In this document: in pieces, positions 9,893 to 18,057 of the stretch
Position numbering within the stretch: the first letter of the stretch is position 1
How the letters are laid out: every line of letters starts with the position of its first letter
Origin: SZUA-38 sp965212525
GTDB lineage: Bacteria; Pseudomonadota; Gammaproteobacteria; Xanthomonadales; SZUA-38
Length of the DNA stretch: 64,000 bases
NCBI GenBank assembly: GCA_965212525.1
Contig: CBDBVC010000026.1
Coordinates: forward strand, 30,539 to 94,538
Reading direction: 5' to 3'
Program-made: the position numbers and the translations under genes
Notes under the pieces: model-generated
Database searches by the model: none
What the model was told of the DNA's origin: nothing
The model's input: only the letters and a program-made list of their open reading frames with translations

Positions 9893-12379
9893 TCAGCTCT
9901 GCTCGGTGTCTGCGGGAGTTTCTGCAGGGTCGGAATCGTCAGATTCACCCGATTCATCTTCCAGTGAACTCATGATTTTCTTCAGTGCACGGTCGAACAA
10001 CGGAATGGGATCAAGTACTTCGGTCTGGCCATTCTTGATTTCCTCGGCCAGGTCGATAATGGACTTGTCGGCCACCTTGAGCCCCTTCTGGCTTACGAAC
10101 AGGAATTTTGATGTAATCGGGCTCTTCCATGAGAGTTTCGCCCGCGTGGGTTCATTTTCAAGACCCTGAAAAGCGAACCAGGTGCCGATCTTAAGTTCCT
10201 CGATCTGTTGCATGAACACTTCATTGACGTCGATCTCGCGATCCGGCGATTCCTGCTTGATCTGTTCGGCCACCTTGAGCAGATCTTCGTGATTGTGCTT
10301 GGTGACAGATTCAGGCAGGGCCATTGTCTTCATGGCGTCACGTGCCTCTTCGCTGACGCCCTCGGGCAACGACAGCCGCTTGTGGTACTTTTCACTGATC
10401 AGCGACTTGTACAGCGACTTGAGGTCCTTGAAGACGGCCTTGATATCGTTCTCATGATAGGCAACGGACTCCAGGCACAATCTCAACTGGTGCGAAATAT
10501 GTGGCAGTGTGGACTGAAGCCTGGCCACATCGGCAGAACTCTCCTTTGGCTTGATGCTCCACACCAGCTTGTCGATCATCTCGACAGACTGTTGCCATTC
10601 CTCGGACTCTTCACCACCGCGAAGGTATTGCAATACCATGGCATTGGCAAGCGGCTTTCTGAGCAGTTCGCTGACCAGACCGGGCAATTCCTGGCCATCG
10701 ATTCGTGATGCAATCTCATTTGCGGCCGCCTGTCGTGCAAGTTGCAGCCGCTCATGGCCTCGAGCGGTTTCCGTGGCCCTTTTTTCGGCAACGGCGACGC
10801 GCTTGTGACGCTTTGTCTCGAAGGCATCAAATTCCTGATTGAGTTTGTCGAACAACTCGATATCGTCGTCGAAATCACGTACCACGCTGTCGACGATGTC
10901 ACTGATCTTGTCATACAGTTTGCGACCTGGGTCGGCCTGTTCACTCCAGCCCACACTGGCGTCGGCAAGACGGTTCAGCAGCATACGGGCAGGGTGTTCC
11001 TGTTTGGCAAACAGATGCTGGTCGAGCAGCGCAACCTTGATGTAGGGTATCTGCAGGCGACCGATCAGCGCCTGCATGGAATCGGGCAGGTTCTTGTCCT
11101 CCTGGATGTACTCGAAAAGCATGGCCACCAGATCGATGGCATCCTCTTCCTCACCCGGAATGGCACCGGCCTGATCCATGCCTGACAGCGCCTTGATCTG
11201 TTCTATCATTGCTGATTTGACAGGCTCGGCTGTGGTCTTGCCGGAACCCTGCTCGGAGATCTGGTTGAGCTTGTTCAGCGTCTCTGCCTGCAACACGGTC
11301 AGTGCATTGAGCATCTGGCTGGTCGCAACTTCTGGCAGTATCGGATGCTGCACAGCAGGACTGGCAGGTTGCCCTGTCAGACTCGGTTCAGCCGTTTCGG
11401 CAGGCTGATCATGGCCGTTTTCTGCAGGCGCCGTGTTACCGCTATCCTGCTGTTGAGCCTGCTCACGTCGCTTGCGTCGATTGGCCAGCAATCCCTGGAT
11501 GGACTGGAATAAGCCAAAGCCCTGTTTCTGAGGTTCTTCCTGGGCAGCCTGTTCAGCAGCAGGCTCCGTGACCTCTGCTGTTTCCCCAGCCTCTGAAGCC
11601 TCCCCGGTTGGCTCATCAATGTCGTTGTAGGACTGTTCGGATTCAGTCACGTCACTGCTGTGACGCTGATTACTGCTGAAACGGCTGTGCTTGATGCGCG
11701 GCAGTATATCCTCACCTATCAGATAGGCGTTCAATTCATCATACAGTTTGCCCAGCGAGTTGATGACCTGCTTGTCGAACAGCTTGTAGAGGATCAGCAG
11801 GACCGATATCTCCACGGTTACGGTAGTCATCGACTCTCTGAAGCAGTGACAGAAGTTTGCCGGACCGACAGGGTTCTGGGTATCCTCGGGGGGGGCGCAG
11901 CTGTTGGCGATACCCAGTCGATGATTCAGTGCAAACAGACTCTTGGAATACTTGCTCTCGCCCTTGGCGATCATGTTGCTGACTGCCAGTGACTCTTCCA
12001 GCTCGGTGTCTCCGACCAGGCTGAGACTGTCTTCATCGATCTCGCTTGCGTCGCTTTCATCAGTCTGGACGACAATGAGACCCTTGCTGAAGCGCTCAAC
12101 ACTGTCAGCAAACAGCTCATGCATGACAGATTCAACATTACGGCGCTTCTTGCGGATTTCACGCATGCCGTCGAAGTACTGAGTCTGGATATTGTTGTTT
12201 TCGGCCCGTTCGGCCAGATCGAACAGAGCGTCGTCGACACTCTCAAACAGGGATTGCAGCGTTGATTTCAGCCAGGCAGAGGTCAGTTTGGAGACCTGAC
12301 TGATGACTTCAGGTCGTTTTCTGGCGCTCGTTTTCTTGTCCTGCAGCGAGACGACATTGTCATGCAATTCGCTACTCAT
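9893..12379 (-). CDS. DUF1631 family protein
   Basis: About 828 residues. The ATG at 12379 (MSSELHDNVV) is chosen over one 15 nt upstream because GGAGAAGAG lies at the right distance before it. The protein is helical and soluble, with an acidic, low-complexity insert at roughly residues 260-360 (EPAAEQAAQEEPQ and many Q/E/A). The C-terminal part (IGTWFAFQGLENEPTRAKLS then KFLFVSQKGLKVADKS) resembles a PilZ-like fold as seen in DUF1631 proteins. The family is widespread in gamma- and betaproteobacteria; its function is not established. It stands alone between nadC and a Trm112-like gene, all on the minus strand. Confidence 0.8.
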   Translation of the reverse strand: MSSELHDNVVSLQDKKTSARKRPEVISQVSKLTSAWLKSTLQSLFESVDDALFDLAERAENNNIQTQYFDGMREIRKKRRNVESVMHELFADSVERFSKGLIVVQTDESDASEIDEDSLSLVGDTELEESLAVSNMIAKGESKYSKSLFALNHRLGIANSCAPPEDTQNPVGPANFCHCFRESMTTVTVEISVLLILYKLFDKQVINSLGKLYDELNAYLIGEDILPRIKHSRFSSNQRHSSDVTESEQSYNDIDEPTGEASEAGETAEVTEPAAEQAAQEEPQKQGFGLFQSIQGLLANRRKRREQAQQQDSGNTAPAENGHDQPAETAEPSLTGQPASPAVQHPILPEVATSQMLNALTVLQAETLNKLNQISEQGSGKTTAEPVKSAMIEQIKALSGMDQAGAIPGEEEDAIDLVAMLFEYIQEDKNLPDSMQALIGRLQIPYIKVALLDQHLFAKQEHPARMLLNRLADASVGWSEQADPGRKLYDKISDIVDSVVRDFDDDIELFDKLNQEFDAFETKRHKRVAVAEKRATETARGHERLQLARQAAANEIASRIDGQELPGLVSELLRKPLANAMVLQYLRGGEESEEWQQSVEMIDKLVWSIKPKESSADVARLQSTLPHISHQLRLCLESVAYHENDIKAVFKDLKSLYKSLISEKYHKRLSLPEGVSEEARDAMKTMALPESVTKHNHEDLLKVAEQIKQESPDREIDVNEVFMQQIEELKIGTWFAFQGLENEPTRAKLSWKSPITSKFLFVSQKGLKVADKSIIDLAEEIKNGQTEVLDPIPLFDRALKKIMSSLEDESGESDDSDPAETPADTEQS

Positions 12380-12475
12380 CAACTCTTCTCCCAAGTACTG
12401 TCCATCTTGCTCACAAGATCAGAACATACATTGGTTCAGTCTATTAAAATGCCCATCCAGATAATGTGGTGCAGC

Positions 12476-12751
12476 TCACAACCCCAGGGTCTGTTCGCCT
12501 GCAAACTGGGTGGTACCGATGCCCTCGTCAGCAAGCAGTACCGGTATACCGTCACGGATCGGGTAGATGACCCGGTTGTCCTCGGTGATCAGTGCACTCT
12601 CCAGTGGCTCGACCACACGTTCGCCCTGCACATATTCGACGTCTTCGGTGGCAATCAACGCGTTGATTCGGTCCACCTGCTCGCGTCCCAGGTACTTCAA
12701 AGGTGTCCTGGAGACAGGGCAACTGAGAATGGCGAGTATCGAATTGTCCAT
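12476..12751 (-). CDS. Trm112/YcaR-like small protein
   Basis: 91 residues from ATG 12751 (MDNSILAILSCPVSRTPLKY). The N-terminal LSCPVSRTPL and the C-terminal VIYPIRDGIPVLLADE blocks define the Trm112 family. The usual YcaR protein is about 60 residues with a CP..KG.L...L...AYPI.DGIP layout; here roughly 25-30 extra residues sit between the two blocks and only one of the usual zinc cysteines remains visible. In other organisms Trm112 proteins activate methyltransferases or sit beside kdsB/lpxK, but neither is nearby here. Confidence 0.75.
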   Translation of the reverse strand: MDNSILAILSCPVSRTPLKYLGREQVDRINALIATEDVEYVQGERVVEPLESALITEDNRVIYPIRDGIPVLLADEGIGTTQFAGEQTLGL

Positions 12752-12987
12752 GGTTGTCTGATCCTGATTGTTCTCATGATGCTCAATGGGGTGATCCGGT
12801 CCGGGTCCCGGTCGAAGACTGCCCGTATTGAACACTCATCATCGGTTATTTGAGTGGGAAAGACCAGATTTTGATGATAAAAAGATCACTTCGTCAGACA
12901 AAAGGGTAAAATGCACCCATTGGGCGAATCTTGCAGCCGCAGGTTGATGGATTCGGATCATGCAACGTGACGGGGTACAATGGAGAC

Positions 12988-13482
12988 ATGAGTACATTGG
13001 TTGGAATCATCATGGGGTCGAAATCTGACTGGCCCGTGATGCAGTACAGTGCGGAAATCCTGGATAAACTGGGCGTGCCGTATGAAGTCAAGGTGGTTTC
13101 GGCCCATCGCACACCGGATCTGCTGTTTGACTATGCGTCCTCGGCTGCTGATCGTGGCCTCAGGGTCATCATTGCAGGAGCCGGTGGTGCGGCTCATCTG
13201 CCAGGCATGACTGCAGCCAAGACACGATTGCCGGTTCTGGGTGTGCCGGTTCAGTCAAAGGCCCTGAACGGCCTGGATTCACTGTTGTCCATTGTACAGA
13301 TGCCCGCCGGCATACCCGTGGCCACACTGGCAATTGGCAAGGCCGGAGCAATCAATGCGGGTTTGCTGGCTGCTCAGATGCTGGCAGATGAACACGAACA
13401 CATCAGGCAGGCTGTCAATGCGTACAGGTCTGCACAGACAGAAACAGTCCTGCAACAGCCGGACCCGAGGAATGAAAGCTGA
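12988..13482 (+). CDS. purE: N5-carboxyaminoimidazole ribonucleotide mutase PurE
   Basis: Catalyses the N5-CAIR to CAIR rearrangement in purine synthesis. 164 residues from ATG 12988. Class I PurE motifs are clear: IIMGSKSDWPVM (phosphate loop), VVSAHRTPD (catalytic His), IAGAGGAAHLPGM, LPVLGVPVQSKALNGLDSLL and IVQMPAGIPVATLAIG. The downstream purK begins within 2 nt of the stop, so the pair is an operon. Upstream in-frame codons to 12931 lack conservation and are probably leader. Confidence 0.95.
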   Translation: MSTLVGIIMGSKSDWPVMQYSAEILDKLGVPYEVKVVSAHRTPDLLFDYASSAADRGLRVIIAGAGGAAHLPGMTAAKTRLPVLGVPVQSKALNGLDSLLSIVQMPAGIPVATLAIGKAGAINAGLLAAQMLADEHEHIRQAVNAYRSAQTETVLQQPDPRNES

Positions 13483-13483
13483 C

Positions 13484-14605
13484 ATGAGGATCGGAATATT
13501 AGGCGGTGGACAACTGGCAAGGATGATGGCCCTGGCAGGCTACCCTCTGGGTCATCATTTCGTGGTTTATGATCCGGTGGAAGACGTCTGTGCCGGTGAT
13601 TTGTGTCCACTGATCACGGCAGACTATGACGATGAAGCAGCGCTCGATGAATTTGCCTCGCGAGTCGATCTGGTTACCCTGGACTTTGAGAATGTGCCGG
13701 TGTCGACAGTGGATTACCTGTCTGAGAAGGTGACTGTTCTGCCGGGCGCAAGAGCGCTCAAGATCGCTCAGGATCGCATCCTGGAGAAGGATTACCTGTC
13801 CAGTCTCGGTATTGCCTGCGCACCCTACAAGCAGATCGACAGTCGTGATGACCTGATATCGGGCATGCAGGAGTTCGAAACCGCTGCAGTGCTCAAGACC
13901 CGCCGCATGGGCTATGACGGCAAGGGGCAGGTTGTGCTGAAGGACGAATCGGCAATCGATGAGGCCTGGGACGCATTATCGGGGCAGCCGCTGATTCTGG
14001 AACAGTACATCGAGTTTCAGCGTGAAGTTTCGATGATCGCTGCGCGAACTGGCAGTGGCGACATATCGTTCTATCCGTTGACCGAGAACCGCCACAAGGA
14101 CGGTATTCTGATCACCTCATTTGCGCCCGCCAGTGGCGAGCACCTGAATGAGCAGGCCGTGAAGCACATGACACGGCTGATGGAAGCGCTCGACTATACC
14201 GGCATTCTGACCATCGAGTTCTTCGTTGTCGAAGATCGTCTCATCGCCAATGAGATCGCACCTCGGGTTCACAATTCGGGCCACTGGACCATCGATGCGG
14301 ATATTACCTCACAGTTTGAAAACCACATCCGTGCGATCACCGGCTGGCCGCTCGGGAATACGGTGCTGAACGGATCAGCAGCGATGCTGAACTGGATCGG
14401 GACATTGCCGGATCCGTCATCGGCATTGACCTACAAGAATGCTCACTGGCACAACTACGGCAAGAAACCCAGACAGGGTCGCAAGGTCGGACATGTCACA
14501 CTCACCGCCGATCATCCGGTAGGGCTGCAGGCAGAGATTGCCCAGTTCATGCTGGCATTGAGTAATCAGTTCAAGAAAGACGGCACCAATTCGTTTCTGG
14601 TCTAG
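13484..14605 (+). CDS. purK: N5-carboxyaminoimidazole ribonucleotide synthase PurK
   Basis: ATP-grasp enzyme converting AIR, bicarbonate and ATP to N5-CAIR, the substrate of PurE. 373 residues from ATG 13484 (MRIGILGGGQLARMMALAGY). The N-terminal nucleotide-binding glycine loop, TLDFENVP, the ATP-grasp segment AVLKTRRMGYDGKGQV and the catalytic block NEIAPRVHNSGHWT are all present. An alternative ATG at 13472 overlaps purE by 11 nt and is directly behind CGAGG, so translational coupling is likely either way. Confidence 0.95.
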   Translation: MRIGILGGGQLARMMALAGYPLGHHFVVYDPVEDVCAGDLCPLITADYDDEAALDEFASRVDLVTLDFENVPVSTVDYLSEKVTVLPGARALKIAQDRILEKDYLSSLGIACAPYKQIDSRDDLISGMQEFETAAVLKTRRMGYDGKGQVVLKDESAIDEAWDALSGQPLILEQYIEFQREVSMIAARTGSGDISFYPLTENRHKDGILITSFAPASGEHLNEQAVKHMTRLMEALDYTGILTIEFFVVEDRLIANEIAPRVHNSGHWTIDADITSQFENHIRAITGWPLGNTVLNGSAAMLNWIGTLPDPSSALTYKNAHWHNYGKKPRQGRKVGHVTLTADHPVGLQAEIAQFMLALSNQFKKDGTNSFLV

Positions 14606-14651
14606 GCCGATTGTTGATTGACGGGTTGATGAGTCGGCAGATTTGACTCAA

Positions 14652-14680
14652 GCGTATCCTGTCGTTCTGACAGGATACGC
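14652..14680. terminator. Perfect hairpin between convergent purK and sodB
   Basis: Twelve-base-pair perfect stem, GCGTATCCTGTC (14652-14663) and GACAGGATACGC (14669-14680), with a 5-nt loop. It lies between two genes that run toward each other, so it can end transcripts from either side, although neither strand has a long T-run. Confidence 0.65.
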
Positions 14681-14700
14681 CCGATAGTGAGGCAGGAAGG

Positions 14701-15285
14701 CTAGCCAGCCCGATAGCAGTCAGCCACAAACTCCCAGTTGACCAGATTCCAGAACGCTTCGACATAAGCGGGTCGTGCGTTGCGGTAATCAACATAATAG
14801 GCGTGTTCCCAGACATCACAGGTGAGTAATGGTGTGTCATCACCGGTCAGTGGTGTCTCTGCATTGGACGTGCTGACCAGAGCCAGTGAACCGTCCTGCT
14901 TCCTGACCAGCCATGCCCAGCCGCTGCCGAAGGTGGTAATGGCTGTCTTGCTGAACGCATCCCTGAATTCTGCAAAAGAACCGAAGTCGCGTTCGATTGC
15001 TGCAGCCAGATCACCTTCAGGCTCGCCGCCACCTGATGGGCTCAGGCAGTTCCAGTAGAATGAGTGATTCCAGATCTGGGCTGCATTGTTGAACATGCCG
15101 CCTTCAGACTGCTGAATGATCTCTTCCAGTGACTTGTTGTCATCGTCTGTACCCGAGATCATGTTGTTGAGGTTGGTGACGTAGGCCTGATGGTGCTTGC
15201 CATAATGATAGTCAAGCGTCTCTGCCGATATATGCGGTTCCAGTGCATTTCGTTCGTAGGGTAACGGGGGCAATTCTACAGCCAT
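14701..15285 (-). CDS. sodB: Superoxide dismutase, iron type
   Basis: Converts superoxide to oxygen and hydrogen peroxide in the cytoplasm. 194 residues. Metal ligands are His27 (DYHYGKHHQAYV), His74 (IWNHSFYW), Asp157 and His161 (DVWEHAYYVDYRN). Gln70 in NAAQIWNH is the residue position characteristic of iron rather than manganese enzymes. It has no signal peptide. It is a single gene, divergent from the hydantoinase-like gene across about 124 bp. Confidence 0.95.
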   Translation of the reverse strand: MAVELPPLPYERNALEPHISAETLDYHYGKHHQAYVTNLNNMISGTDDDNKSLEEIIQQSEGGMFNNAAQIWNHSFYWNCLSPSGGGEPEGDLAAAIERDFGSFAEFRDAFSKTAITTFGSGWAWLVRKQDGSLALVSTSNAETPLTGDDTPLLTCDVWEHAYYVDYRNARPAYVEAFWNLVNWEFVADCYRAG

Positions 15286-15409
15286 TCGTGTTCTCCAGTT
15301 TGCAAGGATGATGGTGCTGTCTTGCCTGGCATGCGGGTTGCGACCAGACAGGGGCGAAATTTCTGAGCGACATTATCCCTGTAATCCGTTGATTTGTTAA
15401 TATCTGTTC

Positions 15410-16969
15410 ATGAAATCCGATTCGATCAATGCCATCGAAATAGCCCTGTTCAAGCATCGCATCAGTGCAGTGTGTGCAGAAATGGCAGCGGTTCTGAAGC
15501 AGACATCCGTATCGCCGAATATTCGTGACCGGCTTGATTACTCCTGTGCCGTGTTTTCATCCAGTGGCAAACTGATCGAGCAGGAGTCTGCCATTCCGGT
15601 ACATCTGGGCAGCATGGCACACGCGCTGTCCGGAATCATCCAGGCGGTGAACTGGTGCGATGGTGATCAGCTGATCGTCAATGACCCCTATGCCGGTGGC
15701 ACCCACCTGCCTGATGTGACGCTGGTAGCTCCGGTCATCGTCAATGGCGATCGAGTTGGCTTTGTTGCCAATCGTGCACACCATGCAGACATCGGTGCCG
15801 AAGTGCCGGGATCAATGCCCCTGGCAACACGACTTGATCAGGAAGGCTGCATCATTTCACCACGCATGATCAGACAGCAGGAACTGGACGGTCTGTGTGC
15901 ACAGTTTACCAACCCGCAGCACTCTAAAGCCGATTTCATGGCTCAGATGAATGCCAACTCAGTCGCTGCCAGACGACTGACTGAACAGGTTTCGAATATC
16001 GGCCAGCGTGCCTGGCATGAACATTGTGAGGCGCTTTTCGAATACACGCGCCGACTGGGACGGGAATCGATAAAGGCCATTGAGGATGGCTGTTATGCCT
16101 TCTCAGACGTGATGGACAGCGATGGACAGGGCAATTCAGATATCAGAATTGCACTCGAGATCACTATCGAGAGCGATCACATGCATCTCGATTTTTCAGG
16201 CACTGCTGATCAGGTGGATGGAAACATCAATTGTCCGTTGTCTGTCACCGCTGCCGCTGCGTTCTACGTGTTGCGATGCCTGGCACCCTCGTGGACACCC
16301 ACCTGTGGTGCGTTGCTCGATTGCATGAGCATCAGGGCGCCGGCGGCTTCTCTGGTGAATGCGCAGTATCCTGCTGCAGTGGCCGCCGGCAATGTCGAGA
16401 CCAGCATGCGTCTGGTGGATGTCATCTGTGGCGCGCTGGCGAAAGCAATTCCGGATCGAATTCCCGCGGCTGGCCAGGGCACCATGAACAATGTTGCGAT
16501 GGGGGCAGGGTCGGCTGTCCGTCCATGGAATTTCTACGAGACCATTGCCGGCGGTGCCGGTGCAGGCAGGAATCATGACGGTGCTTCGGCGATTCACACA
16601 CACATGACCAACACGCTCAATACACCGATAGAAATTGTTGAAAACGATTACCCGCTTCGTGTGGAAACCTATCGTCTGAGACCGGCCGCTGAAAACGTCG
16701 CTGCCCGTCACGGTGGACGTGGTCTGGTTCGTGCCATTCGTTTTCTGGAGCTGGCAGATGTCACGCTGATTACTGAACGAAGGCGTGTATCACCCTGGGG
16801 GATTGCGGGTGGTGCAGATGGGCGCCCTGGTTGTAACCAGCTGAATGAAAAGGAAATTCCGGCAAAGGTCCACTTTTGTGCACAGCCAGGTGATGTACTC
16901 CAGCTGACGACACCTGATGGTGGAGGATGGGGTTTGGTTGATGAATCGGCAGGAAACGGACAGATTTGA
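15410..16969 (+). CDS. Hydantoinase B / oxoprolinase family protein
   Basis: 519 residues matching the HyuB domain: NIRDRLDYSCAVF near the start, NDPYAGGTHLPDVTL, FVANRAHHADIGAEVPGSMP, GNVETSMRLVD, AGGAGAG and the C-terminal TPDGGGWG. HyuB usually pairs with HyuA as an ATP-dependent N-methylhydantoinase, 5-oxoprolinase or acetone-carboxylase-like enzyme. No hyuA is adjacent: sodB lies upstream and a glutaredoxin-like gene downstream, so either the partner is elsewhere or the protein acts alone. The substrate is unknown. Confidence 0.85.
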   Translation: MKSDSINAIEIALFKHRISAVCAEMAAVLKQTSVSPNIRDRLDYSCAVFSSSGKLIEQESAIPVHLGSMAHALSGIIQAVNWCDGDQLIVNDPYAGGTHLPDVTLVAPVIVNGDRVGFVANRAHHADIGAEVPGSMPLATRLDQEGCIISPRMIRQQELDGLCAQFTNPQHSKADFMAQMNANSVAARRLTEQVSNIGQRAWHEHCEALFEYTRRLGRESIKAIEDGCYAFSDVMDSDGQGNSDIRIALEITIESDHMHLDFSGTADQVDGNINCPLSVTAAAAFYVLRCLAPSWTPTCGALLDCMSIRAPAASLVNAQYPAAVAAGNVETSMRLVDVICGALAKAIPDRIPAAGQGTMNNVAMGAGSAVRPWNFYETIAGGAGAGRNHDGASAIHTHMTNTLNTPIEIVENDYPLRVETYRLRPAAENVAARHGGRGLVRAIRFLELADVTLITERRRVSPWGIAGGADGRPGCNQLNEKEIPAKVHFCAQPGDVLQLTTPDGGGWGLVDESAGNGQI

Positions 16970-16978
16970 TCATTGGTA

Positions 16979-17011
16979 TTGACAGTCTGTTAACACCAGA
17001 TATGGCATAAT
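16979..17011 (+). promoter_or_regulatory. Candidate promoter of the Grx4-like gene
   Basis: A consensus -35 TTGACA (16979-16984) is followed by TATGGCATAAT at 17001-17011. With a 16-nt spacer the -10 would be TATGGC; CATAAT is a better -10 but spaced at 21 nt. The site lies 32-64 bases upstream of the start codon. Confidence 0.4.
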
Positions 17012-17042
17012 ACACGTTCACCTCACAGAAGCGAGTGACTGA

Positions 17043-17378
17043 ATGGACGCACTTGACCGCATCAGGTATCTGACAGAGAAGAACCCTGTTCTGCTGTTTA
17101 TCAAGGGAACGCCAACCCAGCCCAGAAGTCCACAATCGCTCGAAGCACTCGAATGTCTCGACGACATGATCGAGTATACGGAAATTATCGACATCACCAG
17201 CGATCCCGAGATCAGGGCATTCCTGCCGAAGTATTCGGAAGAGCAGGACACGCCGCAGCTGTACATCAATGGTGAACTGGTCGGAGGTGTCAGGGTGATC
17301 AGTGAATTGTCGGAGAATGGCGTACTTGCTGAAATGGTGAATACGGCCATCAAGCAATCCACCAAACTGGCGAGCTGA
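17043..17378 (+). CDS. Grx4-like monothiol glutaredoxin homologue lacking the active-site Cys
   Basis: 111 residues with the fold and flanks of GrxD (Grx4): NPVLLFIKGTP, then EIIDITSDPEIRAFLPKYSE, the cis-Pro strand DTPQLYINGELVGG and a C-terminal helix. GrxD normally has CGFS after TP..P; here the sequence is TPTQPRSPQSLEAL with no cysteine, and the GGCD motif that binds glutathione is GGVR. It therefore should not bind the shared 2Fe-2S cluster in the usual way or reduce disulfides. The only cysteine (in LECLDD) is off the active site. Folding as a thioredoxin-like protein is expected; its role is unknown. Confidence 0.75.
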   Translation: MDALDRIRYLTEKNPVLLFIKGTPTQPRSPQSLEALECLDDMIEYTEIIDITSDPEIRAFLPKYSEEQDTPQLYINGELVGGVRVISELSENGVLAEMVNTAIKQSTKLAS

Positions 17379-17421
17379 TCAGGCGGCATCACTCTTTAAG
17401 TTCAATTACCGTAACCCAGTC

Positions 17422-18054
17422 TCAACCACGTGTTTTCGGAATATCGATGGCGTTGTGCCAGCTGTTGTAGATGGAACAGAAGATTTCGGCTGTTTTCATG
17501 GTGTCGTAGACGGCTGAATGCGCATCATCGGTACTCCAGTCCAGCCCAGCAGATTCTGCAATTCTCGACAATACTGTTTGCGCGTGCGCCAGTGCACCGA
17601 GTGAGACCGTGTCAAACGTGCTGAACGGATGAAACGGATTACGCTTGAAATTGGTGCGATCGACTGCAGCGTTCCAGAAATTGAGATCAAAGGCTGCATT
17701 GTGTCCAACCACGATGGCACGTTTGCAGCCGGTCTTCTTCATTTCCTCACGAATCGACTGAGCGATGAATTGCAGTGCCGGTTTTTCCTCACGGGCAGCG
17801 CGCAATGGGTGGTGAGGGTCAATGCCGTTGACTTCGAGTGATTTCGGGTCGATGCGTGATCCCTCGAACGGAATCACGTGCGTTGAGTGGCAATCCCCGG
17901 GGCTGAGAGTGCCAGACTGATCCATAAGAACAGGACAGATGGCAATTTCCAGCAACGCATCAGTGGCATGATTGAAACCGCCTGTTTCCACATCCATGAC
18001 AACAGGCAGAAAGCCACGGAACCGGTTGACGATCCGGTGATCTGATTCGGGCAT
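17422..18054 (-). CDS. rnt: Ribonuclease T
   Basis: 3'-5' exoribonuclease that trims the CCA ends of tRNA and finishes 3' ends of 5S and 23S rRNA. 210 residues with the DEDD exonuclease motifs: VVMDVETGGFNHATDALLEI (Asp21, Glu23), VGHNAAFDLNFWNAA and DAHSAVYDTMKTAEIF. The block RNPFHPFSTFDTVSLGALA is specific to RNase T rather than DnaQ. It lies 3 nt after the kinase gene on the same strand and may be co-transcribed with it. Confidence 0.93.
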   Translation of the reverse strand: MPESDHRIVNRFRGFLPVVMDVETGGFNHATDALLEIAICPVLMDQSGTLSPGDCHSTHVIPFEGSRIDPKSLEVNGIDPHHPLRAAREEKPALQFIAQSIREEMKKTGCKRAIVVGHNAAFDLNFWNAAVDRTNFKRNPFHPFSTFDTVSLGALAHAQTVLSRIAESAGLDWSTDDAHSAVYDTMKTAEIFCSIYNSWHNAIDIPKTRG

Positions 18055-18057
18055 AAT

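Noticed and set aside
12362..12853. 163-codon plus-strand frame
   Set aside because: Opposite the Trm112-like gene and the start of the DUF1631 gene; composition is not protein-like.
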